Below, one piece after another: positions 24,468 to 33,345 of a stretch of DNA of 41,050 nt. Position 1 is the first letter of the stretch, and every line of letters begins with the position of its first letter. Below the pieces are notes generated by a model. The model was not told where the DNA came from and did not search any database. It was given only the letters and a program-made list of their open reading frames with translations. Source of the DNA: a virus; the IMG/VR virus record IMGVR_UViG_3300034102_002456, positions 1 to 41,050 of that record; one strand, given 5' to 3'. The translations under genes and the position numbers were made by a program.

Positions 24468-24998
24468 CTATCTGTGGTGACGGACCATTACCTGGAATGT
24501 GAACATTGCGACTTGCTGTTCATGCCGAACCAGACTCTGGGCATCTGCGGGCAATCTCTTTAACGGATGTACTACGAAGGGATCATACTCTTCTGGATCA
24601 GCATCCTGCAAGAAGGGGTTTGGTACGGTGGTGAACTTCAGCCGAATGATATTCATCCAGTTGGCGTAAGTCCTTGCCGGACCTTCATGTTGGTGAGGAG
24701 TGGAATCAATTATCTGTATGGCTACTTTGTGGACCTCATCGTCCGCACAGTTGAGCCCGGCACCAAGGGTTGATTCGACTGGAAGGGGAGTGATAAGAAT
24801 ACCCGGCATGATCAGGTTCTGGAGACCTTCTGTCGTGTTATTCCTCTCACTCCCCTCCAGCACTTTCCAGATACGAACTGCCTGAGGTATGACGGATCGT
24901 ACCCGTTCACCTTGTGCCGCCACGAATTCACCGTTGGCGGCTGCGGTTTGGATGATGCGGTACGTGCGGTCAAGTATTGCCCAGTCAGGGTTCGCCAT
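24468..24998 (-). CDS. Tail-completion or tail-terminator candidate
   Basis: A 176-residue protein just before the tail tube gene. It has mixed alpha/beta character (MPGILITPLPVESTLGAG; VHKVAIQIIDST) and ends with VAMFTFQVMVRHHR, a beta strand common at the end of tail-terminator and minor tail proteins that interact with the tube. It overlaps the preceding gene by 14 bases. Assignment rests on position and general pattern. Confidence 0.5.
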   Translation of the reverse strand: MANPDWAILDRTYRIIQTAAANGEFVAAQGERVRSVIPQAVRIWKVLEGSERNNTTEGLQNLIMPGILITPLPVESTLGAGLNCADDEVHKVAIQIIDSTPHQHEGPARTYANWMNIIRLKFTTVPNPFLQDADPEEYDPFVVHPLKRLPADAQSLVRHEQQVAMFTFQVMVRHHR

Positions 24999-25218
24999 CT
25001 GAATCGTCTTCTATGAGTTGGTATTCCTGAAACATGACCTGCTTCGCAAAGTCGGCCAGACCGAGGCGGGGTAAAAAGTCTCCCCTCCAAAACACCTCGC
25101 TAGATCCTTGTTTCTCGGACATCAGCTTTGTGCCGGTAAACACTGCGGCATCGAACCTGCAGAGCAGTTCTTTGATCAGGTCGTCTGTTGACGCTAGCTC
25201 AAGATCCTGTCCCGACAT
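24985..25218 (-). CDS. Small phage protein between connector and tail genes
   Basis: I take the ATG at 25218 (MSGQDLELASTDDLIKELL), giving 77 residues. A longer frame reaching 25386 would overlap the connector gene by about 190 bases and adds a sequence that does not look like protein. A second ATG nine bases upstream (25227) is also possible. The start overlaps the end of the connector gene. The protein is acidic and helical with FDAAVFTGTKL in the middle. It is probably a small head-tail or regulatory protein; no family was recognised. Confidence 0.5.
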   Translation of the reverse strand: MSGQDLELASTDDLIKELLCRFDAAVFTGTKLMSEKQGSSEVFWRGDFLPRLGLADFAKQVMFQEYQLIEDDSDGEP

Positions 25219-26356
25219 AGCCGACATCCCGCAAACGCAGCCCATACCATTGGGCTGCAAGGCCTTTGTTTCGAACGTACCTGCCATCCGCCGCTTTGGC
25301 GTCGTTGAAGGCTTGAGCCAACCGGCTCTGACTAACCATTCTTTCAGAATGATTCCCCACCATCTTCGAGCCATACTCATCCTCACACAGTCGTTGAAGT
25401 AAGACGGTCATCGCCCCATCACACACATCGATCTGGCTCGAGGCACAGTAGGCTACTGCGGTCTCTGCGATCGAGGTATCACTGATCTGGCATGTCGTTG
25501 AGGTCAGGCGTTTGACCACCCTCACCTCATGGCAATCGCGGTTATACAGCAGATCGTTAGCAGGAATATCACCAAACTCTCCAGTGGGGTGGGAGGTATC
25601 CGATTTACCGATTCGCAGCACGGCACCCTCCCACAGCGGGCTGACAACCGCATCGGTGAACGTGGCGACTCCGCTCGCCACAGTGACAGTACCACGTTGT
25701 TCACGAACGAGAGCATTGGGTGACTTCCTGGCAACATACAAGTACTGCAAGACCGTATCTTCTACCTGCTCAGTTGGTAGCCAAAGGCTCCATCGATTCG
25801 GGTTGGCACTGTCTGCCACAAGTGCGTAGCACGTCGGCAGTGCCGGGCTCCACACCATGCCTTCCTGAACCTGATGGGCCTCCAGCAAACTGAGACGCAT
25901 CATCTGCATATTCTGAGTACCCTCCAACAACTGCACGACATCGCTAACGTCATACGGCAGTGGGTAGGTCATCTGTTGAACCAGATACGCCTGGTCGTCG
26001 AGATCAGCCTCAGGGTGCTTCCCTTCGAACAACTCGATGACTGTCGAACTGGTGCGTTTATAGATCGGATACCAATTGAAGTCCAGCCGGACCTGCATGT
26101 TCGTTACATCGGTTGGCCAAGTAGCCCCCGTGAGCGTGACAAGACGGGTTGATGTGCTGAAGTCAACTGTGCCGGTCGACTGACCTGCGTACGTGATCAA
26201 CGTGCCGACACGATGGAAGTACGCCCACTCATGCATGCTGAGTAGACGAGCCCATGCGGACAATACTGCCGTGCGGACCTTGCCCTCCAGGTATCCACCC
26301 AGAGAGGCGTTGATCTGCACAGCGATGTGACTCATCATGTCGGCAACTGTGATCAT
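25199..26356 (-). CDS. Head-tail connector or tail-adaptor-like protein
   Basis: A 385-residue protein starting MITVADMMSHIAVQINASLG. An N-terminal helical part (AVLSAWARLLSMHEWAYFHR) is followed by long beta-rich stretches with Trp, Tyr and Thr. Repeated aromatic segments (LDFNWYPIYKRTSSTVIELF; FTDAVVSPLWEGAVLRIG) suggest an oligomeric virion part. Placed after the portal and two small proteins, it is a candidate head-tail connector or gatekeeper. It overlaps the neighbouring gene by four bases. Assignment is by position. Confidence 0.55.
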   Translation of the reverse strand: MITVADMMSHIAVQINASLGGYLEGKVRTAVLSAWARLLSMHEWAYFHRVGTLITYAGQSTGTVDFSTSTRLVTLTGATWPTDVTNMQVRLDFNWYPIYKRTSSTVIELFEGKHPEADLDDQAYLVQQMTYPLPYDVSDVVQLLEGTQNMQMMRLSLLEAHQVQEGMVWSPALPTCYALVADSANPNRWSLWLPTEQVEDTVLQYLYVARKSPNALVREQRGTVTVASGVATFTDAVVSPLWEGAVLRIGKSDTSHPTGEFGDIPANDLLYNRDCHEVRVVKRLTSTTCQISDTSIAETAVAYCASSQIDVCDGAMTVLLQRLCEDEYGSKMVGNHSERMVSQSRLAQAFNDAKAADGRYVRNKGLAAQWYGLRLRDVGYVGTGS

Positions 26357-26568
26357 GGTGAACTTTCGATTACCTGGACTTCGGGGGCGACTTCGGGGGT
26401 GACTTCGTCGAGGTCTGCGATGGGCACCACTTCGGTGTAGGGGGCCAAGGACTCATTCACCGCATCAAGTAGTTTCAGCAGTGCCGTTGTGGCGGCACCA
26501 CCACCTAAGACCGTGCGGAGTTTTTCTTCAAGGACTGCCCGTTCTGCAGGAGCGATTACCGTATGCAC
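26353..26568 (-). CDS. Small acidic protein
   Basis: A 71-residue protein (MHTVIAPAERAVLEEKLRTV) with a helical first half containing a Gly/Ala loop (LGGGAATTALLKLLDAVNES) and an acidic Val/Glu/Pro tail (VTPEVAPEVQVIESSP). It overlaps both neighbours, indicating coupled translation within the head-tail operon. The function is unknown. Confidence 0.55.
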   Translation of the reverse strand: MHTVIAPAERAVLEEKLRTVLGGGAATTALLKLLDAVNESLAPYTEVVPIADLDEVTPEVAPEVQVIESSP

Positions 26569-27263
26569 TGTTCACCTCCAAAGACTTCCTGGTTGACTTG
26601 CTCAATACTCGTCGGGGCGTTCATCGCATCGTCGGCTGTCACGACCTTGGTGTGATTGTCGATGATGAGTTCTCGCAGTTCCCGTTCGTCAAGGTTTGCA
26701 AACTCTTCCTCTGCCCGGTACTCGGACAGGTATCGTGCCATGACCATCTCATTCATGCGGACCACCTGCGGCTGTGGTGCTTCCGACACTGGATGGTTCT
26801 CCCAGTCACCCTCAATCTGTTCGTTCCGCTCCTTCATGATTTTCTTCACGTCGGAGAGGCTCTGCTTGTGGGTGACAATACAACCGGGGTCCCCTGGGAA
26901 TTTCGCCAGGCCCCGGTACACAACCGCGTCCTCAGGGAGGTTCTCGCCGGTGTGTGCTCGGTAGTTCTTTCGGTACAGGGCGAGCATTGCTGGGCATCCT
27001 TTGAACTGCTCAGTAACACTCGGGTGATTGCTCTGGATGACTCGGTCGTTCATGCCGCCGCTGGGCGGTCGACGGGTGGCGAACTGAGCCGCCATGGACA
27101 CGGACTCACCTTTGGCGATCATCTTATCAAAGGCTGCGATAGCCGCAGGGCCTGCCTGTACGACCGCGTCGTACTCAAGGTTCTCACGCATGGTTTTGAA
27201 TCGGTTAGTCAGGCCCAACTCCCCCTCAACTTTTTCAATCAAGTCCAAACTCGGATTAGCCAT
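26556..27263 (-). CDS. Protein of unknown function after the portal
   Basis: A 235-residue protein; the start overlaps the portal stop (TGATG). It is charged and mainly helical (LIEKVEGELGLTNRFKTM; ELRELIIDNHTKVVTADDAM), with no membrane segment or enzyme motif. Genes in this place often encode head-maturation or minor head proteins, but I find no protease serine box or scaffold pattern. Left as unknown. Confidence 0.6.
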   Translation of the reverse strand: MANPSLDLIEKVEGELGLTNRFKTMRENLEYDAVVQAGPAAIAAFDKMIAKGESVSMAAQFATRRPPSGGMNDRVIQSNHPSVTEQFKGCPAMLALYRKNYRAHTGENLPEDAVVYRGLAKFPGDPGCIVTHKQSLSDVKKIMKERNEQIEGDWENHPVSEAPQPQVVRMNEMVMARYLSEYRAEEEFANLDERELRELIIDNHTKVVTADDAMNAPTSIEQVNQEVFGGEQCIR

Positions 27264-29431
27264 CACTTGCTCCCCTTCTTGGCGTTAGCCGCCTGAATGT
27301 CCTGCTGCTCCTGCAGGTGAATCATCTGTTGCAGGTGAGACTCCTCCTGCATACGAACCTTCTGCTGGTTGAACATCTCCGCCCACTTCATCTTCTGCTG
27401 GGCCGGAGCGTTCGCTCCCTGCTGCTTGTACTGTGCATCAACCAATCGGGCGACAGTCTTCGCCTTGATCTCTTCAGTTGTCGCCGCAGTCTTGGCCATC
27501 TCAGCCTGCTGTGCTTCGGCTTGCAACTGCTGCATCTGTGGATCTGGTGCCTGCTGCCAAGGACCGAAGAACAAGTCCTCTGGGTTCTTCATCTGCATCG
27601 CTGTCCCGAACCGCTGCAAGAACGCATTGAACGGCTTCTCATCGCCAGTTAACTGAGCGTATGTCTGTACTGCCGGGATGTAGAACGGAGCGATACGTTC
27701 AAGGTCGGCCATGTCCTTGTCGCGATTAGGTCGACGCAGGTCGGTGGCCTCGATCCAAACCTCCATCTCGTGGAACAAGGTGTCGATGTCCATGGACCCC
27801 AGCAGGTTATCCCACGCCATCGCACCCCAATCACCAATCAGGCTGCGAAGTTGTTGCCCTTCGATGTACTGTGCCGCCAGCCACAACTCTTTGGTCGAGG
27901 TGTTGACGACAAACTGATGAACGTCGGTGGCCATCTTCTCAGGCCGCACGTTAGCCGCAGATTGCTTGGCGTTCACATCCGCACTGACTCGGGCTTGCTT
28001 CTGACTGACTCCGTAATGGATGTCGTCCAGTCCGGTCGCCATCTGGAACTGATTGTCCAAATACTGGATCCACTCAAGTAGATTACCTTGGACCTCGGGA
28101 CGTTGTACAAACGCCACGATGTCGGAGATGCTCATTTGAGAGGCGGCATTGATCTTGATGACTGCGGGGTTATTCTCTCCCTTGATCGCAGCCTCGACCT
28201 CTTCCGCGTACGCACCGTTGACCGCAATGATGTCCCTCCGTCTGTCCCAACTCATCGTGAGGTGAGACACAAGGAGAATGTTCATCGCGAGCAGGGAGCC
28301 GATGCCTGGGCCCAGCACTGCCATCGGCCAACACGATCCGACCACTGGGTAGAAGTCGAGTAGTTGGACTGGCCACTTTCGGTCACGCCATAGTTCAAAG
28401 ACAGACCCGAACCGACTCGTTCGCCACTTCAAGGCTTCACGGATCTGCTCAGGGCCTCCTTGTGATACAAGGGCAGGCGGCAGATTGAGGGGATGCATGA
28501 GGTTGCGAGTAACACACAGGTAGCAGTAGTCGCCCGTCAACTGGTCAAGGGCCTGCCCCATTGTGGCGTTGGCCCCGGTCACCCGAGCACCGATGCCCCC
28601 ACAACTCCAAACCTCGTACCACTCGATCTGGTCTTGGTACATAGTGTTCCCCTTGTTCACCTCAACTTCCATGCGTGAGGCGTACTCAGAGGAGATATGT
28701 GTGCCGCGGCCTTGCAGATACCCCGGCGGGTATCCAAAGCGTCGTTCGACAACCCAGACAGGTTCGACGTGTTTGCGTGCCATCCACTTCACGTCACGCA
28801 GTGCAGGGTCTTTTGCGTCCGGGTCGATCAGTAGATTGTCGACTGGATCGTAGAAGGTGCCGACCATCGGTTGACCCGTCGATCGGTTAGTGTACGTTTC
28901 GGTCCAGCCGCACCCTCTGCCAGTGACAAGAGCGTCCTGAATGATGAGTTCATTGTCGATCTTGGTGCCGCCGGGATGCTCTCTTCCGATGTACTCGAGC
29001 ACCAAAGAAGCCAATGAATTGCGAATTTCCCGCTCGGTAGTTTTTTGCCCCTGTACCTGCTGAATCTGCTCCAACATGTCCCGCTCGGTAATACCGAGTA
29101 ATTGAGCGATTTGGGTCTGGTCAGGAACGTCCGTGCTCTTGACTTCCCTTGTGGGGGACTGCCAGTAGAGGGATGGACCGATGATGGCTACAAGCTCAAA
29201 GGCCTTGTTGAGGGACACCATGAACTGTGGCTGTGCAACTGCTGGGTAAAACTCTTTTCTAAACCCGTCCTCCCACATGGCCTTCGCAGAAGACCCGAGG
29301 AATTGACGGCAGAGTTTTGCCATGACAGAGAACCGCTCCTTCTCCTTCTGTGCAGAAGTGAAGCGGGCGTACCATTGACTGACAATGGGTCCGAGCAGGT
29401 ATTGCTGGATGTTCTCTGCCGTTGGCTGCAT
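27263..29431 (-). CDS. Portal protein
   Basis: A 722-residue protein two genes after the terminase large subunit, with the size and helix-rich composition of a large portal. Recognisable parts are an N-terminal helical region (WYARFTSAQKEKERFSVMAK), a central part with LDNQFQMATGLDDIHYGVSQ (the 'ATG-' stretch common in portals), and a Gln/Ala-rich C-terminal coiled coil (QMQQLQAEAQQAEMAKTAAT) as in the crown or barrel of P22-like portals. It forms the dodecameric DNA gate at the capsid vertex. I use the ATG at 29431 rather than the GTG one codon earlier. Confidence 0.75.
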   Translation of the reverse strand: MQPTAENIQQYLLGPIVSQWYARFTSAQKEKERFSVMAKLCRQFLGSSAKAMWEDGFRKEFYPAVAQPQFMVSLNKAFELVAIIGPSLYWQSPTREVKSTDVPDQTQIAQLLGITERDMLEQIQQVQGQKTTEREIRNSLASLVLEYIGREHPGGTKIDNELIIQDALVTGRGCGWTETYTNRSTGQPMVGTFYDPVDNLLIDPDAKDPALRDVKWMARKHVEPVWVVERRFGYPPGYLQGRGTHISSEYASRMEVEVNKGNTMYQDQIEWYEVWSCGGIGARVTGANATMGQALDQLTGDYCYLCVTRNLMHPLNLPPALVSQGGPEQIREALKWRTSRFGSVFELWRDRKWPVQLLDFYPVVGSCWPMAVLGPGIGSLLAMNILLVSHLTMSWDRRRDIIAVNGAYAEEVEAAIKGENNPAVIKINAASQMSISDIVAFVQRPEVQGNLLEWIQYLDNQFQMATGLDDIHYGVSQKQARVSADVNAKQSAANVRPEKMATDVHQFVVNTSTKELWLAAQYIEGQQLRSLIGDWGAMAWDNLLGSMDIDTLFHEMEVWIEATDLRRPNRDKDMADLERIAPFYIPAVQTYAQLTGDEKPFNAFLQRFGTAMQMKNPEDLFFGPWQQAPDPQMQQLQAEAQQAEMAKTAATTEEIKAKTVARLVDAQYKQQGANAPAQQKMKWAEMFNQQKVRMQEESHLQQMIHLQEQQDIQAANAKKGSK

Positions 29432-29438
29432 CACGGAC

Positions 29439-29741
29439 CTACTTCAGGTTAAGGACTGAGAACGCACCTCGTGGGATCCACGAGCCGCGTTTGCGGTAGT
29501 TGGCGTTCTTCAACCGTTCATCCCCGACAAGGCACACGCCCTGCACCGGGACAAGCCGACTTCCGACAACAGCGTTGTACGTGAGATCGACCATGTTATC
29601 TTCGCCAAACGCAGTGACTGTCGCTACGTGAGGCAGGGTGTCAAGCTGGTTCTCGTTGAACAACCACACCACATCACCAAGAGCGATGACGATGGGCTGA
29701 TCTTCGATGATGAATTGTCTGATAAGGTCTGACTGCTTCAC
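29439..29741 (-). CDS. Small protein between terminase and portal
   Basis: A 100-residue protein (MKQSDLIRQFIIEDQPIVIA) with a compact beta-rich pattern (VVWLFNENQLDTLPHVATVT; SRLVPVQGVCLVGDERL) and a basic C-terminus (NYRKRGSWIPRG). No family was recognised. It is co-oriented with terminase and portal with short gaps. Confidence 0.6.
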   Translation of the reverse strand: MKQSDLIRQFIIEDQPIVIALGDVVWLFNENQLDTLPHVATVTAFGEDNMVDLTYNAVVGSRLVPVQGVCLVGDERLKNANYRKRGSWIPRGAFSVLNLK

Positions 29742-29762
29742 TGGGGGAACTCCGGCCTGGGG

Positions 29763-31532
29763 TTAGGGAACGCCTAAGACTATCGGTCCGTTGGCGTCTT
29801 GTTTCTTGTTCAGCTTGAATATGCCGTTCAAGAACTTCTGGTCTTCGTCAAACATGCTTTGGCCAGGGTCGATTATCGCTGGTCCCCGAGGAGGTGCAAG
29901 GAATTTCGGTTCGAACCCGGCGTAGTATTCTGCCGTGTCAAGAACGTCATGGACCTGCCCTGGTGCCAACTTATCGAGTACTGCCTCCTTCGCAACCTGT
30001 TTGACGACTGTCTCAAGTTGTTTAACCAACGTCGGACACATGTGGGGTACGACCCTGAGCCGGGGCCTACCGCAGTTTCTGGACCGCATGAGTGCCCGCA
30101 GTTTCATGGAACGTGTTACCCATACTGTCTCGCCTCTGAGAAACATATCACCTGTTAATTGACATTTCAACCCCGCCTTGCGGAACTCCCGAGAGTATTG
30201 CTCAAACACGTCCCAAGAAAACCCCATCGGCGTCTGATCCCCAGCTTTTCTGTCACCAATGAACCGGGAATACCGTCTGCCGGGATCCGCAGCCTTGGCT
30301 CGTTTACCCATCGCCGCGGCGTCGATATTGGGGACTGCCATCTCCCTGAAGATGATGTGGTAGGGCTCCCCTTCATCCCAATACTCTTCTGTCGGGATCG
30401 CTACCCAGAGCAGAGCCGGACGGGTTGTACCGGGGTCAAGGATCAGGTCGACGCACCAGTCGTGCGGCACGTTCCAGTTCAGCTTACGCATCGCCTCTGT
30501 GACTTTGTCGTTCAGAGGATTGTTCGGCCCGTAGTCAACACAGTGGTACTTCACGTTGAACTCGGGGTACGCCTGGATCGTGTCCATGACGAAGTCCCCG
30601 TGATCGCGGGCACGGAGTTGCTCCTCCGTCCAACCTTCAGCACGCTTCCTCTTTTCTTCATCATCGACGAAGGGTGAGTCGGATCCGCGGAACTTGAAGT
30701 TGACCACGTCGGCCTTGGTCCTGACCCCACGTTCGACCTCGTCACGTTGAGCAACACAGCGTCGATACAGTGCGATCAACGCGGGGGTCTTCATGTTCGG
30801 CCAAGAGGTCCAGTAGATTCTCCCCTTGCGGTCAGACAGACGGCTCTGCCATTCAGGGTAGTGCTCGGAGTTCTCGATCTCTTCGTCGATCCATATGCGG
30901 TTGACGGGGTCGCCGCGTTTCACTGCACCGCTCGATGCGTAGGCATACACCCACGAGCCGTCCCTCATTGTGAGACTTGCGAACTCGTGCTTGGCCTTGT
31001 TGTCCCAAGACTCGGTAGCAATCTCTGAAGGAGGGATCAGCGGTGGTGCAGGCTTACGTTCATCAACAGGTATGTCTTCGTCGCCAGGGATGCGACCCGG
31101 TTGCCAAGCTCGCCACAGTCCGGTCTTCTTATCCCGTACCATGTCGAACGCACCGGGGCGGCACAACAGTCGGTAGATCGTCTGGCCGATGTGGTTAAGT
31201 TGAAGACCGATGAGCCACACCGTAACAGGTCTGCCCTGCCATCCTTGCTCGCGGACGTAGTGCTTCGTTCCATCTGCGAACGTGATCGGCTTGTTGAGGA
31301 GGTAGGCTGCGATCATCACGGCAACGATGGTGGACTTGCCGGAGCGAGTACCCCCTTGGACGAGGATCTCGGATGCGTCACACTTGACAACCGCTTCCTG
31401 GTACTCGGTCGGACGGAACATGTCTAGTGCGTTGAGCTTCTGCTTGGCAACCTTGGCTGCTGCAGCAAGGCCCTGTTGGAGTTCACGCCGGTGCGTCAGT
31501 GATGCTCGGATACGGTCGGCTATATCAGACAT
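29763..31532 (-). CDS. Terminase large subunit (DNA-packaging ATPase-nuclease)
   Basis: A 589-residue protein with the features of a terminase large subunit: Walker A GGTRSGKST (60-68), Walker B IWIDEE (213-218), a coupling-type YWTSWPN after it, and an RNase H-like nuclease half beginning LILDPGTTRPALLWV (D366), with a late acidic VHDVLDTAEYY near the end. It cuts phage DNA and drives it into the capsid. I use the ATG at 31532 rather than a TTG one codon upstream. Its start overlaps the zinc-finger gene that may encode the small subunit. Confidence 0.9.
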   Translation of the reverse strand: MSDIADRIRASLTHRRELQQGLAAAAKVAKQKLNALDMFRPTEYQEAVVKCDASEILVQGGTRSGKSTIVAVMIAAYLLNKPITFADGTKHYVREQGWQGRPVTVWLIGLQLNHIGQTIYRLLCRPGAFDMVRDKKTGLWRAWQPGRIPGDEDIPVDERKPAPPLIPPSEIATESWDNKAKHEFASLTMRDGSWVYAYASSGAVKRGDPVNRIWIDEEIENSEHYPEWQSRLSDRKGRIYWTSWPNMKTPALIALYRRCVAQRDEVERGVRTKADVVNFKFRGSDSPFVDDEEKRKRAEGWTEEQLRARDHGDFVMDTIQAYPEFNVKYHCVDYGPNNPLNDKVTEAMRKLNWNVPHDWCVDLILDPGTTRPALLWVAIPTEEYWDEGEPYHIIFREMAVPNIDAAAMGKRAKAADPGRRYSRFIGDRKAGDQTPMGFSWDVFEQYSREFRKAGLKCQLTGDMFLRGETVWVTRSMKLRALMRSRNCGRPRLRVVPHMCPTLVKQLETVVKQVAKEAVLDKLAPGQVHDVLDTAEYYAGFEPKFLAPPRGPAIIDPGQSMFDEDQKFLNGIFKLNKKQDANGPIVLGVP

Positions 31533-32151
31533 CAATCACCTCGACTCTCGGTCCCGCTTCGATAATGTTGAGGGCTTCTCCTGCAGCCTCTACGACAGCG
31601 TTGGGATCGAACTTGGTGATCTCAGCAAGCAACTGCTTGCGGAACTCCGCATCGCCTTCTATACGCAGCATGGCGGCTTGGCTGGCAATCGCCATCAGGT
31701 CAACCTCAGAGATGCCGTCAAGCGGATCTCCGACTTCTCCTACCAGTTTGTCTCGTTCAGAGGTTAGCCGGATGATCGCTTCGTATAAGCCTTTGACGGT
31801 CTTGAAGTCGGTGTCATGAAACTCCTTCAACTCGGGCGGCAGGTGATCCCCCCGGAGTTTCTTGAGGTCCTGTGCCATCATCTTGCCAAGCTCAACGGCC
31901 CCACCTAACTCATCCATCGCCGCTTCGGCAATGTCAAGCGTGAGTGGCCGACCAGCCTTCTTGACTTCGGCCAGTGCCTCTTTGAATCCTCGCTGCGGGA
32001 CTTTGCTGGCCATAACAGCCATCGTCCCCGCTACCTTTGCATCATCGTCGCATGACATACACAGACCTCTGGGTAGTATGTGTTCTGGGAGAACCGGCAG
32101 GTTACATGCTGGGCACACAACCTTGCCGGGGAAGTTGACTAGACCTGTCAC
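31525..32151 (-). CDS. Zinc-finger protein, terminase small-subunit candidate
   Basis: A 208-residue protein with an N-terminal C-x2-C-x14-C-x2-C pattern (C13, C16, C31, C34, in CPAC and CMSC), followed by helical domains and a Lys/Glu-rich middle (EALAEVKKAGRPLTLDIAEA). It starts with GTG overlapping the upstream stop (GTGA) and overlaps the terminase large-subunit gene by eight bases. DNA-binding small subunits usually sit in this place, so it is a reasonable candidate, but a zinc ribbon is not typical of the family. Confidence in the gene is high; in the role, moderate. Confidence 0.6.
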   Translation of the reverse strand: MTGLVNFPGKVVCPACNLPVLPEHILPRGLCMSCDDDAKVAGTMAVMASKVPQRGFKEALAEVKKAGRPLTLDIAEAAMDELGGAVELGKMMAQDLKKLRGDHLPPELKEFHDTDFKTVKGLYEAIIRLTSERDKLVGEVGDPLDGISEVDLMAIASQAAMLRIEGDAEFRKQLLAEITKFDPNAVVEAAGEALNIIEAGPRVEVIDV

Positions 32152-33278
32152 TGGATGCCGCCGTGCCGGTTGAAGGTTTGCAAGGCGTTGTAGACTGCCC
32201 CTGAGGCTGCGGCGGGGAACATGCTCGGCTCCGACTGGAGTCGCATTGGGTTGTTGGGAATGAGGTTATCTGGTCGTACGAAAGGCCCTGCGTATCCCGC
32301 CTCTCTGGTTGGCGGACCGCCTTGGTCCATGTTACTCCACACGTCTGCAGGAGCCACTTGTTGTCTGTGAGGCACAGAGTACATGTCCGAAGCTTCGTTC
32401 CACATGTTGTTCATCCTCCGGGCGGGCAAATACCGGTTGTACCCCCTTTCATTAGTCCTGGTTATCATCTCAAAACCTTCAGCGGTGCTTGGCTCCATCT
32501 GCCGAAGAACCTCAACCCGTCCGAGAGTTTCATCCATGTTGTTTGCGGCTGCTCGGTACGCGGCGTGCCCTGGATTTAGTCCAGAGTACGCCCCGAACAT
32601 GGGCATGGTCACATTGTCCCCGATAAAGGATTCGGGGTTCATCGACCGGTACGTGTTGCTTGCCGAAGGGTAGTGGGTGGACTTTACCAAGTATGTGTTC
32701 GGATAAGGAACATCATCTGGTGAGGCCAAGCCACTGTCCAAGGATCCAGAAGCGTTCTTATCCACCCAAGTGTTTGTTTGGTAACTCGGGTCATACTTCG
32801 CAAGGTCATCGTACTCCAATGTTTTCAAAGACGGACCTGAGTACCCCAGCAGTCCCTGCGGTCTTGCCGCCTCTGGGATCTCTTCTGCCAGCATCCTCGG
32901 GTTCACCATGGAATACTTGCCGCCCCGCTCCGCAATCATCGCTGCGTTGGCCTGTCGTGCCGCCTTCCGGCCTTTCAAAGCTTTGCCCACTGCCCCCAGC
33001 GGTACGAGGTTCAACGGGTCAAGCAGCATCTCTGCCCCGAACCCGGCGATGTCTTTGAACCCTTCCATCGGGTTGTCCCCCCAACCCGACATGCCGGTCT
33101 CTTCGTTGACCCCGAGGAACGGCTCCAACACATCTCGACCTGTTGCTCTGTTGCCATCCGAGAATGGGGTCGCCCATTGGTCGAACGGGTCACGCCCCGA
33201 TAGTATATCCCTCAAAGAACTTCCGGGAAGATCCAGTAGGTTGCCCGCACCCGCCAGTATGTCCATGAGAGACGCCAT
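32148..33278 (-). CDS. Protein sharing the LDLPGSS module with the giant virion protein
   Basis: A 376-residue protein. The ATG at 33278 follows GGAG, so I reject the TTG four codons upstream. Residues 12-96 repeat the N-terminal module of the giant protein at 8283-12806. The rest is Asn/Pro/Tyr-rich and poorly ordered (NTYRSMNPESFIGDNVTMPM), with NNPMRLQSEPSMFPAAASGA near the end. It leads the terminase operon directly after an intrinsic terminator. It may bind the same virion partner as the giant protein, for example a portal or inner-core component. The function is unknown. Confidence 0.65.
   Translation of the reverse strand: MASLMDILAGAGNLLDLPGSSLRDILSGRDPFDQWATPFSDGNRATGRDVLEPFLGVNEETGMSGWGDNPMEGFKDIAGFGAEMLLDPLNLVPLGAVGKALKGRKAARQANAAMIAERGGKYSMVNPRMLAEEIPEAARPQGLLGYSGPSLKTLEYDDLAKYDPSYQTNTWVDKNASGSLDSGLASPDDVPYPNTYLVKSTHYPSASNTYRSMNPESFIGDNVTMPMFGAYSGLNPGHAAYRAAANNMDETLGRVEVLRQMEPSTAEGFEMITRTNERGYNRYLPARRMNNMWNEASDMYSVPHRQQVAPADVWSNMDQGGPPTREAGYAGPFVRPDNLIPNNPMRLQSEPSMFPAAASGAVYNALQTFNRHGGIQ
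32991..33245 (-). repeat. LDLPGSS module, copy ahead of the terminase genes
   Basis: Encodes residues 12-96 of the protein at 32148-33278, paralogous to 12390-12659. Shared features include LDLPGSS, FDQW-TP, ETGMSGW and GFGAE. Confidence 0.8.
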
Positions 33279-33290
33279 GTTGTGCTCCAA

Positions 33291-33323
33291 AGAAAAAGGG
33301 CAGGCAGTTTAACCTGCCTGCCC
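33291..33323 (-). terminator. Intrinsic terminator before the terminase operon
   Basis: A ten-pair perfect stem (GGGCAGGCAG with its complement, 33298-33307 and 33314-33323) with a six-base loop is followed on the minus strand by TTTTTCTTT. This is a textbook rho-independent terminator and separates capsid genes from the terminase block, though the next ATG is only 13 bases further on. Confidence 0.8.
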
Positions 33324-33345
33324 TGAGTTGGTCATGATTGCCAAA

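Noticed and set aside
24985-25386. Longer form of the small gene starting at 25386
   Set aside because: It would overlap the connector gene by nearly 190 bases, and the extra N-terminus (MRMSMARRWWGIILKEW) looks like an out-of-frame reading. The ATG at 25218 near the connector's end is better.
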